This document shows positions 53,112-61,309 of a DNA stretch of 64,000 nt, piece after piece. Source of the stretch: Acidovorax sp. YS12 (GTDB lineage: Bacteria; Pseudomonadota; Gammaproteobacteria; Burkholderiales; Burkholderiaceae_C). Positions within the stretch are counted from its first letter, which is position 1; every line of letters begins with the position of its first letter. Location: positions 1,488,001-1,552,000 of the forward strand of contig CP053915.1 of NCBI GenBank assembly GCA_021496925.1, given 5' to 3'. The notes under the pieces are model-generated. The model was not told the origin of the DNA, did not search any database, and saw nothing but the letters and a program-made list of their open reading frames with translations. The translations under genes were made by a program, and so were the position numbers.

Positions 53112-53321
53112 GACCGCAACGATGATCTGAACACACCAAACGCCAAGAAACCGTTTTGAAGGAGAGCACGCAACAAGCGATGTGATGGGTCAACAGGTCA
53201 AACCGGGGTGGGGGCAATCCGATAGGGATAAAGGGCATCAAGCCCGATATGCAGACAGGATCCTCACCCGCGAATGCCATCAGGGCCAGCAGGACGAAAC
53301 CCCTGCACCGACAGGCCGTAT

Positions 53322-54612
53322 GGGAACCTCTCAAAACCCAACCGCTCTCTTCCTGACCCGAGAAGCCTGACCCGCCCCTTGCCATGATCACACCCCGCAG
53401 CGCGCTGAAGTTTGACCTGTTCGCCGAGGCCTCGCGCCAGCACAAGAGGGACGAGGTGGGCGATCCGCTGCAGGTGATCGCGCGGCACATCGACTTCGGA
53501 GCCCTGGCCGGGCTGGTGGATGCCTTGATCGAGCGTGGCGATGGCCGCCGGGGTGGCCGGCCGGCCTATCCCACCGAGGTGATGGTGCGCATCCTGGTCT
53601 TGAAGCGGCTGTACAACCTGTCCGATGAGCAGATGGAGTACCAGTTGCTGGATCGGGCGAGCTACCAGCGCTTTTGCCTGCTGCAGGATGCGATGAACGT
53701 GCCGGACCGCAACACGATCTGGCGCTTCGGCGAGCGGCTGGGCGTGGATGGGGCCACGGTGCTGTTCCAGGGAGTGGATGCGCAACTGCACCGCCATGGC
53801 TACATGGCCCGGGGCGGACAAGCCATCGATGCGACGCTGGTGCCCGCGCCGCGCCAGCGCCTGGACAGCAGGCCGGAGCGCGAGGCCCTGGCCGAAGGCA
53901 GAACGCCCGATTGGAGCGAGGCCGAGCGCCGGCAAAGGGATGTGGATGCCACGCACACGAAGAAGCACGGCAAGAGCTACTTCGGCTACAAGCTCAGCGT
54001 GAGCGTGGACCTCAAGCACGGCTTCATCCGCCGCATCGCCACGGGCACGGCCAGCGAGCACGACGGACACCACTTCGACGAGGTGCTGGACATGCACAAC
54101 ACCGGGCGGGCAGTGCATGCGGACAAGGCCTACCCGAGCCGCCAAAGGCGCCAGATGCTGCAAGTGCTGGGATTCGTGGATGCGATGCAGCGCAGGGCCC
54201 AGCCGGGCCAGCCCCTGAGCGAGTGCCAGAAGCGGCGCAACCAGCGCATTGCCAGCAAGCGTGCCCGGGTCGAACATGCGTTTGCCGGCATCCGGCACAT
54301 GGGCGGCAAGTTCGTGCGCACGATCGGGCAGGCGCGCGCCACGGTGGCGATGACGATGATGGCTGCCTGCTACAACATGAAGCGCCTGGCGTCGTTCCTG
54401 CATCGGGGAGTGGATGCGTTCTTCAAGCCCCAACCCGGCACCTGCAAGGCACAGGTGCGTCCGCACACAGCGAAAGCCTGAGCCATCGGGGCTGCAAGGC
54501 CCCTCAATGCACGAGGTGCAGACCGCCGTAAGGCCTCATCGCGCATTCAAAACGGCTGGCGTCCAATCGTGCCTATTCGGATCCGTCAATCATGGGGTTG
54601 TGAGAGGTTCCC
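53322..54612 (+). mobile_element. complete IS5-type element with 4-bp target duplication
   Basis: 1291 bp. Terminal inverted repeats: GGGAACCTCTCAAAACCCA at the left, and the complement of TGGGGTTGTGAGAGGTTCCC at the right, with two or three mismatches. The flanking GTAT at 53318-53321 and 54613-54616 is a 4-bp duplication. The host site is the non-coding end of the right IS110 copy, proven by comparing with the unbroken left copy. Confidence 0.92.
53384..54481 (+). CDS. IS5 family transposase
   Basis: 365 residues. The N-terminal DUF772 domain (YPTEVMVRILVLKRLYNLSDEQMEYQL in outline) precedes a DDE domain: Asp in IDATLVPAPRQ, Asp in HADKAYPS and Glu in RARVEHAFAGIRHMGG. Gene fills its element and has no frameshift, so it is probably active. 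It is only distantly like the IS5-type transposase at 50886-51869. Confidence 0.95.
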   Translation: MITPRSALKFDLFAEASRQHKRDEVGDPLQVIARHIDFGALAGLVDALIERGDGRRGGRPAYPTEVMVRILVLKRLYNLSDEQMEYQLLDRASYQRFCLLQDAMNVPDRNTIWRFGERLGVDGATVLFQGVDAQLHRHGYMARGGQAIDATLVPAPRQRLDSRPEREALAEGRTPDWSEAERRQRDVDATHTKKHGKSYFGYKLSVSVDLKHGFIRRIATGTASEHDGHHFDEVLDMHNTGRAVHADKAYPSRQRRQMLQVLGFVDAMQRRAQPGQPLSECQKRRNQRIASKRARVEHAFAGIRHMGGKFVRTIGQARATVAMTMMAACYNMKRLASFLHRGVDAFFKPQPGTCKAQVRPHTAKA

Positions 54613-54690
54613 GTATGTAAGACTGCAAACCCTTCAGACCTTCACACCGCCGAATCTTGCTCTTCTGGAGACGTCCATGTAAGACCTTCC

Positions 54691-55440
54691 CTAGGAGTGG
54701 AAAACAAAAAACGCCAAAGACAGCCACAGAGCAGTCATGACGCCATTCAGGCTCATGGCCAGCGCTGCGAAAGCCCCCGCCGTTCCGCTGATCTGCAACG
54801 CACGGGCAGTGCCAATCGCGTGGGCGGTCAGTCCGAGCGCAAACCCTTGTGCGGCGTCATCCAGCGGGCCTAAAACCCTTCGCAGCACAGGCCCGGATAG
54901 CATGGTACCTGCAATGCCTGTCAGAGCCACAGCCGCCGCCGCCAATGGGACAAGACCGCCGAAATGGCCACTCAGGCTGGTTGCAATTGGCATCGTCGAT
55001 GACTTGGGCGCCAACGACACCAACGTCTGCGCATCGCCACCAAAAGCCCATGCAATCAGGACCGCCGACCCTATGGCTACCGCCGAACCGACGCACAGAG
55101 CGGCGGTAACAGGCAACCAGATGCTCCGGAGTCGGAAAAGCTGCCCGAACAGCGGCACGGCCAGCGCCACGGTCGCCGGCCCGATCATGAACACCAGCGG
55201 CGCCACCGCAATAAAGTAGTTTTCGTAGGAAGTTCCCGTCGCCAGCAGCAGCGCGACAACAACCGCAGTACCGGTAAGCACGGGCAGCAGGAAGGGGTGG
55301 CCTGCGCTGCGACGATACAACGTCATCGTCGAAAAGTAGGCGGCCAGCGTCACGCCTGTCCACAACAGGCTGGCGTCACCTGGAAAGGCCGCGAACCAGG
55401 CTACGGCACCGGCGAGCGCACTCAACGTTTCAGGCATCAT
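54691..55440 (-). CDS. lrgB: LrgB family membrane protein
   Basis: 249 residues, about 7-8 helices. MIGPATVALAVPLF, PKSSTMPIATSLSGHFGG and GFALGLTAHAIGTARAL are the family hallmarks. Partner of LrgA; the pair is linked to murein hydrolase control, and in plants and bacteria to glycolate/pyruvate export. The insertion-sequence island ends only 7 bp after its stop, so the gene is just spared. Overlaps lrgA by 11 bp. Confidence 0.93.
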   Translation of the reverse strand: MMPETLSALAGAVAWFAAFPGDASLLWTGVTLAAYFSTMTLYRRSAGHPFLLPVLTGTAVVVALLLATGTSYENYFIAVAPLVFMIGPATVALAVPLFGQLFRLRSIWLPVTAALCVGSAVAIGSAVLIAWAFGGDAQTLVSLAPKSSTMPIATSLSGHFGGLVPLAAAAVALTGIAGTMLSGPVLRRVLGPLDDAAQGFALGLTAHAIGTARALQISGTAGAFAALAMSLNGVMTALWLSLAFFVFHS

Positions 55441-55828
55441 GGCGGGCAGCCCTTTCCTGACGTTTGAGCATCCACTGGAATGCCCAGGCCGTGGCGATTA
55501 GCGATAGGACAGCCCCCAACACGCAAGACGCCACGAATGGCAACCACTGGGCCCGGACATGTTCGAGCTGCGCGAGGATGCCGGCGATGAAGGGAATGAA
55601 CAGCAGCATCAGGTTCTGCAGCAGCGCCTCGCTCGTGCCCTGCAACTCCGGGCTTACGCGTCCTCGGATTAGCAACGCCGCAAGCAATAGGAGCATGCCG
55701 ATCAGGCCACCCGGTAAAGGCAGGTGAAGCAGCCTAGCCAGGAATTCTCCGACGAGCTGCAGCACCACCAGTATTGTTAGGGCGCGTATCACAAGCTGGC
55801 TCCTCGAACGCTCAGAGAGCACGCCCAA
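55430..55828 (-). CDS. lrgA: LrgA/CidA family holin-like protein
   Basis: 132 residues with four helices. VVLQLVGEFLARLLHLPLPG, LIGMLLLLAALL and LLFIPFIAGIL are typical. First gene of the lrgAB pair. The 256 bp upstream (55829-56084) hold no gene I can support, only open frames without family resemblance; its promoter must lie there. Confidence 0.92.
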   Translation of the reverse strand: MGVLSERSRSQLVIRALTILVVLQLVGEFLARLLHLPLPGGLIGMLLLLAALLIRGRVSPELQGTSEALLQNLMLLFIPFIAGILAQLEHVRAQWLPFVASCVLGAVLSLIATAWAFQWMLKRQERAARHDA

Positions 55829-56084
55829 AGAGGGGCGGTCACCGAGGATAGATCGACGGACTCTGGACGCTCGAATCCAGAAACACCTTCCAGCAGCAGA
55901 AGCGCTTCCCCAAAATCAATCTCCAGCAGCGTAGCCATGGGCCTCCTGTATCAACGCAATCGGTATTGCGCGCCAATCGACGCTCAGCGAACTCGACATG
56001 GGAAAAGCACCCTGCGTGTCGAAAAAGAATGCCCACACAAGGCGCACATGGTCTCCATCAACCGCCAAGCCCCCCTGATCTTGC

Positions 56085-57473
56085 CTAGACAATGGCATGA
56101 ACACCTCGCCGTGGCTTCTGCGCAATCAGCGTTGCAACCGCCCGAAGTGCCTGGGCCAACTCAGCCTGGTCACGCGCTCCCCCCAAGGAGATGCGTACCG
56201 CGTCTTCCATGACAGGCTCCAAACTGAACGATTGGGCACAAGCCACGCTGACTCCGGCCCCATCCAGCGCATGGGCAAAACTGTGCTGATTCCAATGCGT
56301 TGGCAGCGGCATCCAGACATGTATCCCGGTGGGATGCGCCTGCGACTGTGCGGGCAGCAGCGATCGGGCGAGAGTCTGCCGGGCCCGCGCTTCGCGCTGG
56401 ATTTCCTGAACGAGTTGTCGAGCGCCCCCACTGCGGATCCAGTATTCGACAAGCGCCCCAAGCAGTGGAGATCCACCCATGCTCACCCCACGCAATGCTT
56501 CCTGGAGAGGGCCGCCGTCATCACCGCGCGGCGGCAGGACGAACGCCGTGCGCAGTGCGGGGGACAGGCACTTCGACAACGAAGCCAGATAGTAGGTCTG
56601 CACACCGCCATTGAGCGCAGCAATGGGGGGAGGCACATCATTCAAGAGGAAGCGATACGGATCATCTTCGATCAATGTCATGCCCAGTCGCGCCAGCGTC
56701 GAGGCAATCTGCTGGCGACGGTTCTCCGGCATGGTTCTCGTCGTAGGGTTGTGCAACGTCGGATTCAGGTACAGCAACTGGGCGCGGGAACTACGGTGCG
56801 CATGTTCAATCGCGTCCGGCATGACCCCGTCATCGTCAATGTCGAGTCCGATGACCTGCAGACCGAGCTGACGAGCGGCTTGCAGGAAACCCGGATAGGT
56901 CAGCTTTTCGCATAGCACGGTCTGACCGGGACGTGTTGTCGACAAGAGAATCGCGAAAAGCGCAGCCTGAGCCCCTTCGCTTAGGAGGAGTTGTTGACCC
57001 GCCACGTCACCGAGTGCTGGCCGTAGCCAGGCCCGGGCAGCCTGAACAGCTGAGGCACTCGAAGCGTTGCCCGGATATCGAGACAACACATCGATTGACT
57101 GGCGTGCCAGTACATCCTGCAAGCCCGCCTGGATCCGCGCGACCATCGAACCATCCGCAGGCTGCGGCGGCGTGTTCATGGCCAGATCCACCTGATGCGG
57201 CCCCGTTGGCCCGGCATCACCCAGGACAAAGGAGCCGCGCCCACCGAAAGATGCAATCAAGCCTCGGTCTCGCGCTTCTGCGTAGGCGCGGGTCACCGTC
57301 GTGAGATCCACCTGCAGCTCTGCCGCCAGCCAGCGTTGTGATGGCACCTGATCGCCTGCATGCAGTTGGCCGGACTGTATGGATTTTGCAATGAGGTCTG
57401 CAATCTGGAGGTAGCGCGGCCCCGAGCCCGTGGACAGAGGCTTGACCCAGGTGTTTCGTGCTTTTTTGTTCAT
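56085..57473 (-). CDS. MocR/PdxR-type GntR regulator with aminotransferase-like domain
   Basis: 462 residues from the ATG at 57473; a start at 57542 is possible but lies in the operator region. The N-terminal winged HTH has YLQIADLIAKSIQSGQL, DQVPSQRWLAAELQV and TVTRAYAEARDRGLI. The C-terminal fold-I aminotransferase-like domain has LLLSEGAQAALFAIL, NPTLHNPTTRTM, EDDPYRFL and the PLP-Lys motif SLSKCLSPALR. Regulators of this kind sense PLP or amino compounds. It is divergent from the cyd genes and may control itself or them. Confidence 0.93.
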   Translation of the reverse strand: MNKKARNTWVKPLSTGSGPRYLQIADLIAKSIQSGQLHAGDQVPSQRWLAAELQVDLTTVTRAYAEARDRGLIASFGGRGSFVLGDAGPTGPHQVDLAMNTPPQPADGSMVARIQAGLQDVLARQSIDVLSRYPGNASSASAVQAARAWLRPALGDVAGQQLLLSEGAQAALFAILLSTTRPGQTVLCEKLTYPGFLQAARQLGLQVIGLDIDDDGVMPDAIEHAHRSSRAQLLYLNPTLHNPTTRTMPENRRQQIASTLARLGMTLIEDDPYRFLLNDVPPPIAALNGGVQTYYLASLSKCLSPALRTAFVLPPRGDDGGPLQEALRGVSMGGSPLLGALVEYWIRSGGARQLVQEIQREARARQTLARSLLPAQSQAHPTGIHVWMPLPTHWNQHSFAHALDGAGVSVACAQSFSLEPVMEDAVRISLGGARDQAELAQALRAVATLIAQKPRRGVHAIV

Positions 57474-57535
57474 CTCTTGATCTGGTTCCGCATACGAGGC
57501 GATTGCCAATTCATGCGAGTCACCATAGAATAATA

Positions 57536-57580
57536 CATACACAACATGATTTTATCCATACATGATGTTTTTGTATGGAT
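57536..57580. promoter_or_regulatory. candidate MocR operator: repeated CATACA sites
   Basis: CATACA occurs at 57536-57541 and 57557-57562 (21 bp apart, two helical turns) and inverted as TGTATG at 57572-57577. The last two are part of a longer inverted repeat ATCCATACA-N9-TGTATGGAT (57554-57580). This is a small AT-rich island in the gap between the MocR gene and the cyd genes. Two direct repeats plus one inverted copy is an arrangement known for MocR proteins. Confidence 0.5.
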
Positions 57581-57654
57581 TTGCATAAGCTGATCGCTGC
57601 GCCACGCATCATGAGCGGACAGGCGTACCGAGGTGATGCACAGGAGTTGCCCCG

Positions 57655-57813
57655 ATGACTGATTTCCGCGTTGTTTCTGCCAGCCAAGTCGAAGATGGCG
57701 TAGCTGTTTGGCTCACTGACAAGCACACACGGGTCGGGGCACTAGCCCAAACCCAGCCCCTTGCCCGCCCCCGCACATTGCTTGGGCGCCTCTCTCAGAA
57801 CAGGCAGGCATGA
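57655..57813 (+). CDS. small 52-residue protein encoded ahead of cydA
   Basis: Reads MTDFRVVSASQVEDGVAV, then WLTDKHTRVGALAQTQ and a basic, Pro/Arg-rich end, from an ATG preceded by AGGAG at 57642 (9-bp spacing). The stop TGA overlaps the cydA start (ATGA at 57810-57813), so it is placed like a translational leader of cydA. The opening resembles small DUF2849-type proteins, but that is a weak impression. It may be a truncated or regulatory peptide. Confidence 0.55.
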   Translation: MTDFRVVSASQVEDGVAVWLTDKHTRVGALAQTQPLARPRTLLGRLSQNRQA

Positions 57814-59237
57814 CCATGCTCGACTTCAGCGCCTTGGACCTCGCCAGGATTCAATTCGGCTTCACCATCTCCTTTCACATCATCTTTCCGGCCATCACCA
57901 TCGGTCTGGCGGCCTTCCTGGCTGTGCTTGAAGGCCTATGGCTGTGGAAAAACGATGACACCTACCTCGAGCTCTACCACTTCTGGTCCAAGATCTTTGC
58001 GGTGAACTTCGCCATGGGCGTGGTCTCCGGCTTGGTGATGGCTTACCAGTTCGGAACCAACTGGAGTTTCTATTCACAGTTCGCGGGCAGCATCACGGGC
58101 CCATTGCTGGTCTACGAGGTACTGACCGCCTTCTTCCTGGAAGCGGGCTTCCTGGGCGTCATGCTCTTTGGGTGGAACAAGGTGGGGCGCAGTCTGCACT
58201 TCTTCGCCACGGTCATGGTCGCCCTCGGCACGATGATCTCGGCTACATGGATCCTGGCATCCAACAGCTGGATGCAGACACCGCAAGGCCATGAGGTCAT
58301 CAACGGAGTGGTCGTTCCAGTGGACTGGATCGCGGTGATTTTCAATCCGTCCTTCCCCTACCGCCTAGCCCACATGGTGACGGCAGCAATGCTTGCTACG
58401 GCATTGTTTGTTGGCGCTTCGGGTGCCTGGCACCTGCTGCGGGGACATCGTCAACCTGCGGTCAAGCGCATGTTTTCGATGGCGCTGTGGATGGTGCTCT
58501 TCACCGCACCTCTGCAAATTTTCATTGGCGACATGCACGGGCTCAATACCCTCAAACACCAGCCTGCCAAGATCGCCGCGGTTGAGGGCCACTGGGAGAA
58601 CACCCCTGGAGAAGGCGTACCCCTGATCCTGTTCGGCCTACCCGATATGCAGGCAGAGGCCACCCGCTACAAGATCGAGATACCCAACCTGGCCAGTCTG
58701 ATCCTCACCCACAGCAAGGACGGCCAGATCCCCGGCTTGAAGGAATTTGCGCCTGAGGATCGGCCCAACTCTCCCATCGTCTTCTGGTCTTTTCGAATCA
58801 TGGCTGGGCTTGGCATGCTGATGTTGTTGCTCGGGCTGTATGGCGCCTGGGCGCGCTGGCGGCGGCGACTATACGAGAGCCTGTTACTGACACGTTTTGC
58901 ACTTTGGATGGGGCCCTCCGGTTTGATCGCCATTCTGGCTGGTTGGTACGTCACTGAAATTGGACGTCAACCTTGGGTTGTCTACGGTCTGATGCGGACC
59001 AAGGATGCCGTTTCCAACCACTCTGCCATGACCCTCTCCATTGGATTGATCATCCTGGTCGTGATGTATCTGTTCATATTTGGCCTGGGCATTGCTTACA
59101 TGCTGAGGCTAGTCAAGCAGGGGCCCGAAAGCCTGCACAGCGAAGCCGCACCGCATGGTCCTTCGATCAATCAAAGACCCGCGCGTCCGCTGTCCGCGGT
59201 CAATGAACCCATGTCTTCGACGACAAAAGCACCATAA
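57810..59237 (+). CDS. cydA: cytochrome bd-type ubiquinol oxidase subunit I (CIO type)
   Basis: 475 residues, shorter than E. coli CydA (522) because of the short Q loop, as in the cyanide-insensitive oxidase (CioA). ARIQFGFTISFHIIFPAITIG carries the first haem-ligand His, MGVVSGLVMAYQFGTNW, FFLEAGFLGVMLFGW with the proton-path Glu, NPSFPYRLAHM with the second haem His and GWYVTEIGRQPWVVYG follow. Uses ubiquinol to reduce O2 to water. Starts inside the stop of the 52-codon gene. Confidence 0.95.
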   Translation: MTMLDFSALDLARIQFGFTISFHIIFPAITIGLAAFLAVLEGLWLWKNDDTYLELYHFWSKIFAVNFAMGVVSGLVMAYQFGTNWSFYSQFAGSITGPLLVYEVLTAFFLEAGFLGVMLFGWNKVGRSLHFFATVMVALGTMISATWILASNSWMQTPQGHEVINGVVVPVDWIAVIFNPSFPYRLAHMVTAAMLATALFVGASGAWHLLRGHRQPAVKRMFSMALWMVLFTAPLQIFIGDMHGLNTLKHQPAKIAAVEGHWENTPGEGVPLILFGLPDMQAEATRYKIEIPNLASLILTHSKDGQIPGLKEFAPEDRPNSPIVFWSFRIMAGLGMLMLLLGLYGAWARWRRRLYESLLLTRFALWMGPSGLIAILAGWYVTEIGRQPWVVYGLMRTKDAVSNHSAMTLSIGLIILVVMYLFIFGLGIAYMLRLVKQGPESLHSEAAPHGPSINQRPARPLSAVNEPMSSTTKAP

Positions 59238-59252
59238 AACAAGGGGTACACC

Positions 59253-60260
59253 ATGGGAATCGATCTTCCCCTTATCTGGTTTTTGATCATCGGCTTCGGC
59301 ATCATGATGTACGTCATCATGGACGGCTTCGACCTGGGAATCGGCATCCTGTTTCCGCTGATCCCTGGTCGCGAAGACCGCGACACCATGGTCAACACCG
59401 TCGCGCCGGTCTGGGATGGCAACGAAACCTGGCTGGTTCTGGGCGGCGCGGGCCTGATGGCCGCGTTTCCCAAGGCCTACGCCGTGCTGTTGAGCGCACT
59501 CTACATTCCCGCGCTGTGCCTGTTGGCTGGCCTGATCTGGCGCGGCGTCTCCTTCGAGTTCCGATTCAAGGCCGACGAAGCCCACAAGCCATTCTGGGAC
59601 AAGGCCTTCATGGCGGGCTCTTTCGTGGCGGCCTTCTTTCAAGGCGTCATCCTTGGCGCGTTCCTCGATGGGCATCAGGTGGTCAACGGAGTTACCGTCG
59701 GCAATGCAATGAGTTGGCTCACGCCGTTCAGTGTGTTCGCCGGCCTGGGAATTGTCATCGCCTATGCACTGCTCGGCGCCACATGGCTGATCCTGAAAAC
59801 GGATGGGCTTTTACAAAGCAGGATCAAGGACATGACGCGTCCGATCCTCTTGGCCCTGTTGGCGGCGATGGTCATCGTGAGTCTCTGGACACCACTCACC
59901 CACGCCAGCATCGCGGCTCGCTGGTTCGACTGGCCCAACCTTGCATTCTTCGCGCCGGTTCCGCTCCTTGTCGTGGTATCGGCCTACGCCATACTTCGCT
60001 CGCTGCAAGGCGCCCCGCATGCAGGGCCCTTCGTCTGGTCGTTGATTCTGGTGTTCCTAGGCTACTCGGGGCTCGTCATCAGCATCTGGCCTAACATCCT
60101 GCCACCGGACATCTCCATCTGGGATGCTGCCGCTCCACCGCAGAGCCTGGGATTCGCACTCGTGGGCGCATTGCTGATCATTCCCTTCATCCTGGCCTAT
60201 ACCGCATGGTCGTACTATGTCTTCCGTGGCAAAGTGAAAGCTGGAGATGGGTATCACTGA
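59253..60260 (+). CDS. cydB: cytochrome bd-type ubiquinol oxidase subunit II
   Basis: 335 residues, about eight helices. MMYVIMDGFDLGIGILFPLI, APVWDGNETWLVLGGAGLM and SIWDAAAPPQSLGF are the conserved CydB blocks. Forms the heterodimer with subunit I; 15 bp after it. It is followed by a GC-rich dispersed element, not by the usual immediate small subunit. Confidence 0.95.
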   Translation: MGIDLPLIWFLIIGFGIMMYVIMDGFDLGIGILFPLIPGREDRDTMVNTVAPVWDGNETWLVLGGAGLMAAFPKAYAVLLSALYIPALCLLAGLIWRGVSFEFRFKADEAHKPFWDKAFMAGSFVAAFFQGVILGAFLDGHQVVNGVTVGNAMSWLTPFSVFAGLGIVIAYALLGATWLILKTDGLLQSRIKDMTRPILLALLAAMVIVSLWTPLTHASIAARWFDWPNLAFFAPVPLLVVVSAYAILRSLQGAPHAGPFVWSLILVFLGYSGLVISIWPNILPPDISIWDAAAPPQSLGFALVGALLIIPFILAYTAWSYYVFRGKVKAGDGYH

Positions 60261-60267
60261 GATGAAA

Positions 60268-60430
60268 CAACACCCCCCTGAGGCGCTTCGCGCCTTCCCC
60301 CCGCTCTCGCATGGCTGCGCCATGCGGGCAGGGGGACGCAGCCAGCGCGGCGGGGCGGCCCTTGCGCGGTGGCCCGCGCATGGGCCGCGCCGGTTTCATG
60401 GGCTGCGGGTGGCGCGCAGCGCCATGGAAA
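60268..60430. repeat. long GC-rich dispersed element, copy 2 (between cydB and its accessory gene)
   Basis: Same block order as 42741-42881: GAGGCGCTTCGCGCCTT, CCCCCCGCTCTCGC ... GGGCAGGGGG stem, GACGCAGCCAGCGCGGCGGGG, GGCCCTTGCGCGG, GCATGGGCCGCGCCGGTTTCA, GGGCTGCGGG. It begins 8 bp after the cydB stop and ends about 7 bp before the DUF2474 start, so it seems to have landed inside the cyd operon. An open frame through it (60311-60436) joins the accessory gene but is not conserved protein. Confidence 0.7.
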
Positions 60431-60436
60431 ACTGAA

Positions 60437-60580
60437 ATGAAGCACCCTGTCTCCCCCACCTACGGGTGGGGCAAACGCCTCATCTGGCTTGTCGCCATTT
60501 GGACCTGCAGCATCACCGCCTTAGGTGCTATGGCATGGGTGATGCGCATGATAATGCGCGCCGCAGGCATGGCCTCATAA
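60437..60580 (+). CDS. DUF2474 family single-helix accessory protein of the bd oxidase
   Basis: 47 residues: a short polar start, then WGKRLIWLVAIWTCSITALG and a second half VMRMIMRAAGM. The W-x-RL-x-WL-x2-IW pattern and AAGM ending fit DUF2474, a family found after CIO-type cydAB, comparable in position to CydX. It probably stabilises the oxidase in the membrane. The ATG at 60437 is chosen because everything upstream is the dispersed element. Confidence 0.75.
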   Translation: MKHPVSPTYGWGKRLIWLVAIWTCSITALGAMAWVMRMIMRAAGMAS

Positions 60581-60702
60581 GGTAGCCGCAGCATCCCGGA
60601 CGATCATATCGTCGCTTGTGGCATAGCTGTGCGGATGCGCCGGGTGCTGAAGTCCCCTCGAAAATCAGCGCCCCCTCCTCCTCCATCCCCTGAACGCCGG
60701 AA

Positions 60703-61227
60703 TCACCCGGGAAACAGGTTTCGCTGCCCCGCCTGCTCCAGCGCCAGCAGCGCCTGCTTGCGCGGCAGGCCGCCGCCGAAGCCGGTCAGGCGGCCGTCGC
60801 TGCCGATCACGCGGTGGCAGGGCACGATGATGGAAACCTTGTTGCCCCCATTCGCCGCCGCCACGGCGCGGAAAGCAGTGGGGCGGCCGATGGTGCGGGC
60901 CTGCTCGGCGTAGCTGCGCGTCTGGCCGTAGGGAATGGCGCACAGCGCCTGCCAGGCCTGCTGCTGGAACGGGGTTCCCACCAGGTCGAGCGGTACGCCG
61001 AAGCACTGGCGCTGGCCTGCAAAGTACTGCGCCAGCTCGGCGCCTGCCTGCGTCAGCACGGCGTCCATGCCTGCGCACGACGGCCCGCCACGCGCGGCCT
61101 CCACCTGGCGCTGCTCCCGCTCCACACCGTGCTGGCCCACAAACTCCAGCAGGCACAGCCCGTTGGACGAGGCAATGGCGAGCATGTCTCCCAGCGGGGT
61201 CGGCAGGCGGCAGTGCAGCAAGGCCAT
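60703..61227 (-). CDS. ogt: methylated-DNA-[protein]-cysteine S-methyltransferase
   Basis: 174 residues from the ATG at 61227 (a TTG at 61248 is less likely). The active site IVPCHRVIG contains the methyl-accepting Cys; the HTH-like GQTRSYAEQARTIGRPTAFRAV and C-terminal GFGGGLPRKQALLALE are conserved. Single-domain suicide repair enzyme for O6-methylguanine. Lies downstream of cobO on the same strand, beyond hairpin repeat F. Confidence 0.94.
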   Translation of the reverse strand: MALLHCRLPTPLGDMLAIASSNGLCLLEFVGQHGVEREQRQVEAARGGPSCAGMDAVLTQAGAELAQYFAGQRQCFGVPLDLVGTPFQQQAWQALCAIPYGQTRSYAEQARTIGRPTAFRAVAAANGGNKVSIIVPCHRVIGSDGRLTGFGGGLPRKQALLALEQAGQRNLFPG

Positions 61228-61250
61228 GGACGTGGACTCCGATTTCAAGG

Positions 61251-61299
61251 AAAAAACCGTGCCAGCGCTTTCCCATCAAGCGCCAGAAGCTATCAAAAC
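61251..61299 (+). repeat. dispersed hairpin repeat, copy F, between ogt and cobO
   Basis: AAAAAACCGTGCC AGCGCTT, loop TCCCATC, AAGCGCCAGAAGCTATCAAAAC. It lies 11 bp beyond the cobO stop and includes the region just upstream of ogt. Confidence 0.75.
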
Positions 61300-61309
61300 A
61301 GAAGCAGCC

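Larger units (their letters stand above)
51915..54683 (+). mobile_element. IS110 family element, IS1111 type, right copy, interrupted by an IS5-type element
   Basis: Mirror image of 49306-50779 (positions pair so that they add to 102694 up to base 53321). Removing 53322-54616 (the inserted element plus one GTAT) restores a continuous arm through 54683. The insertion falls about 210 bp after the transposase stop, within the presumed guide-RNA end, so this copy is probably defective in cis although its transposase is intact. Confidence 0.85.

Noticed and set aside
55829..56125. Minus-strand frames of 65-69 codons upstream of lrgA
   Set aside because: They contain plausible-looking stretches, but no family match, no ribosome site and overlap each other; left as non-coding promoter region.
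57520..57726. 68-codon minus-strand frame in the MocR-cyd gap
   Set aside because: Runs through the operator-like region and opposite the better-supported 52-codon plus-strand gene.
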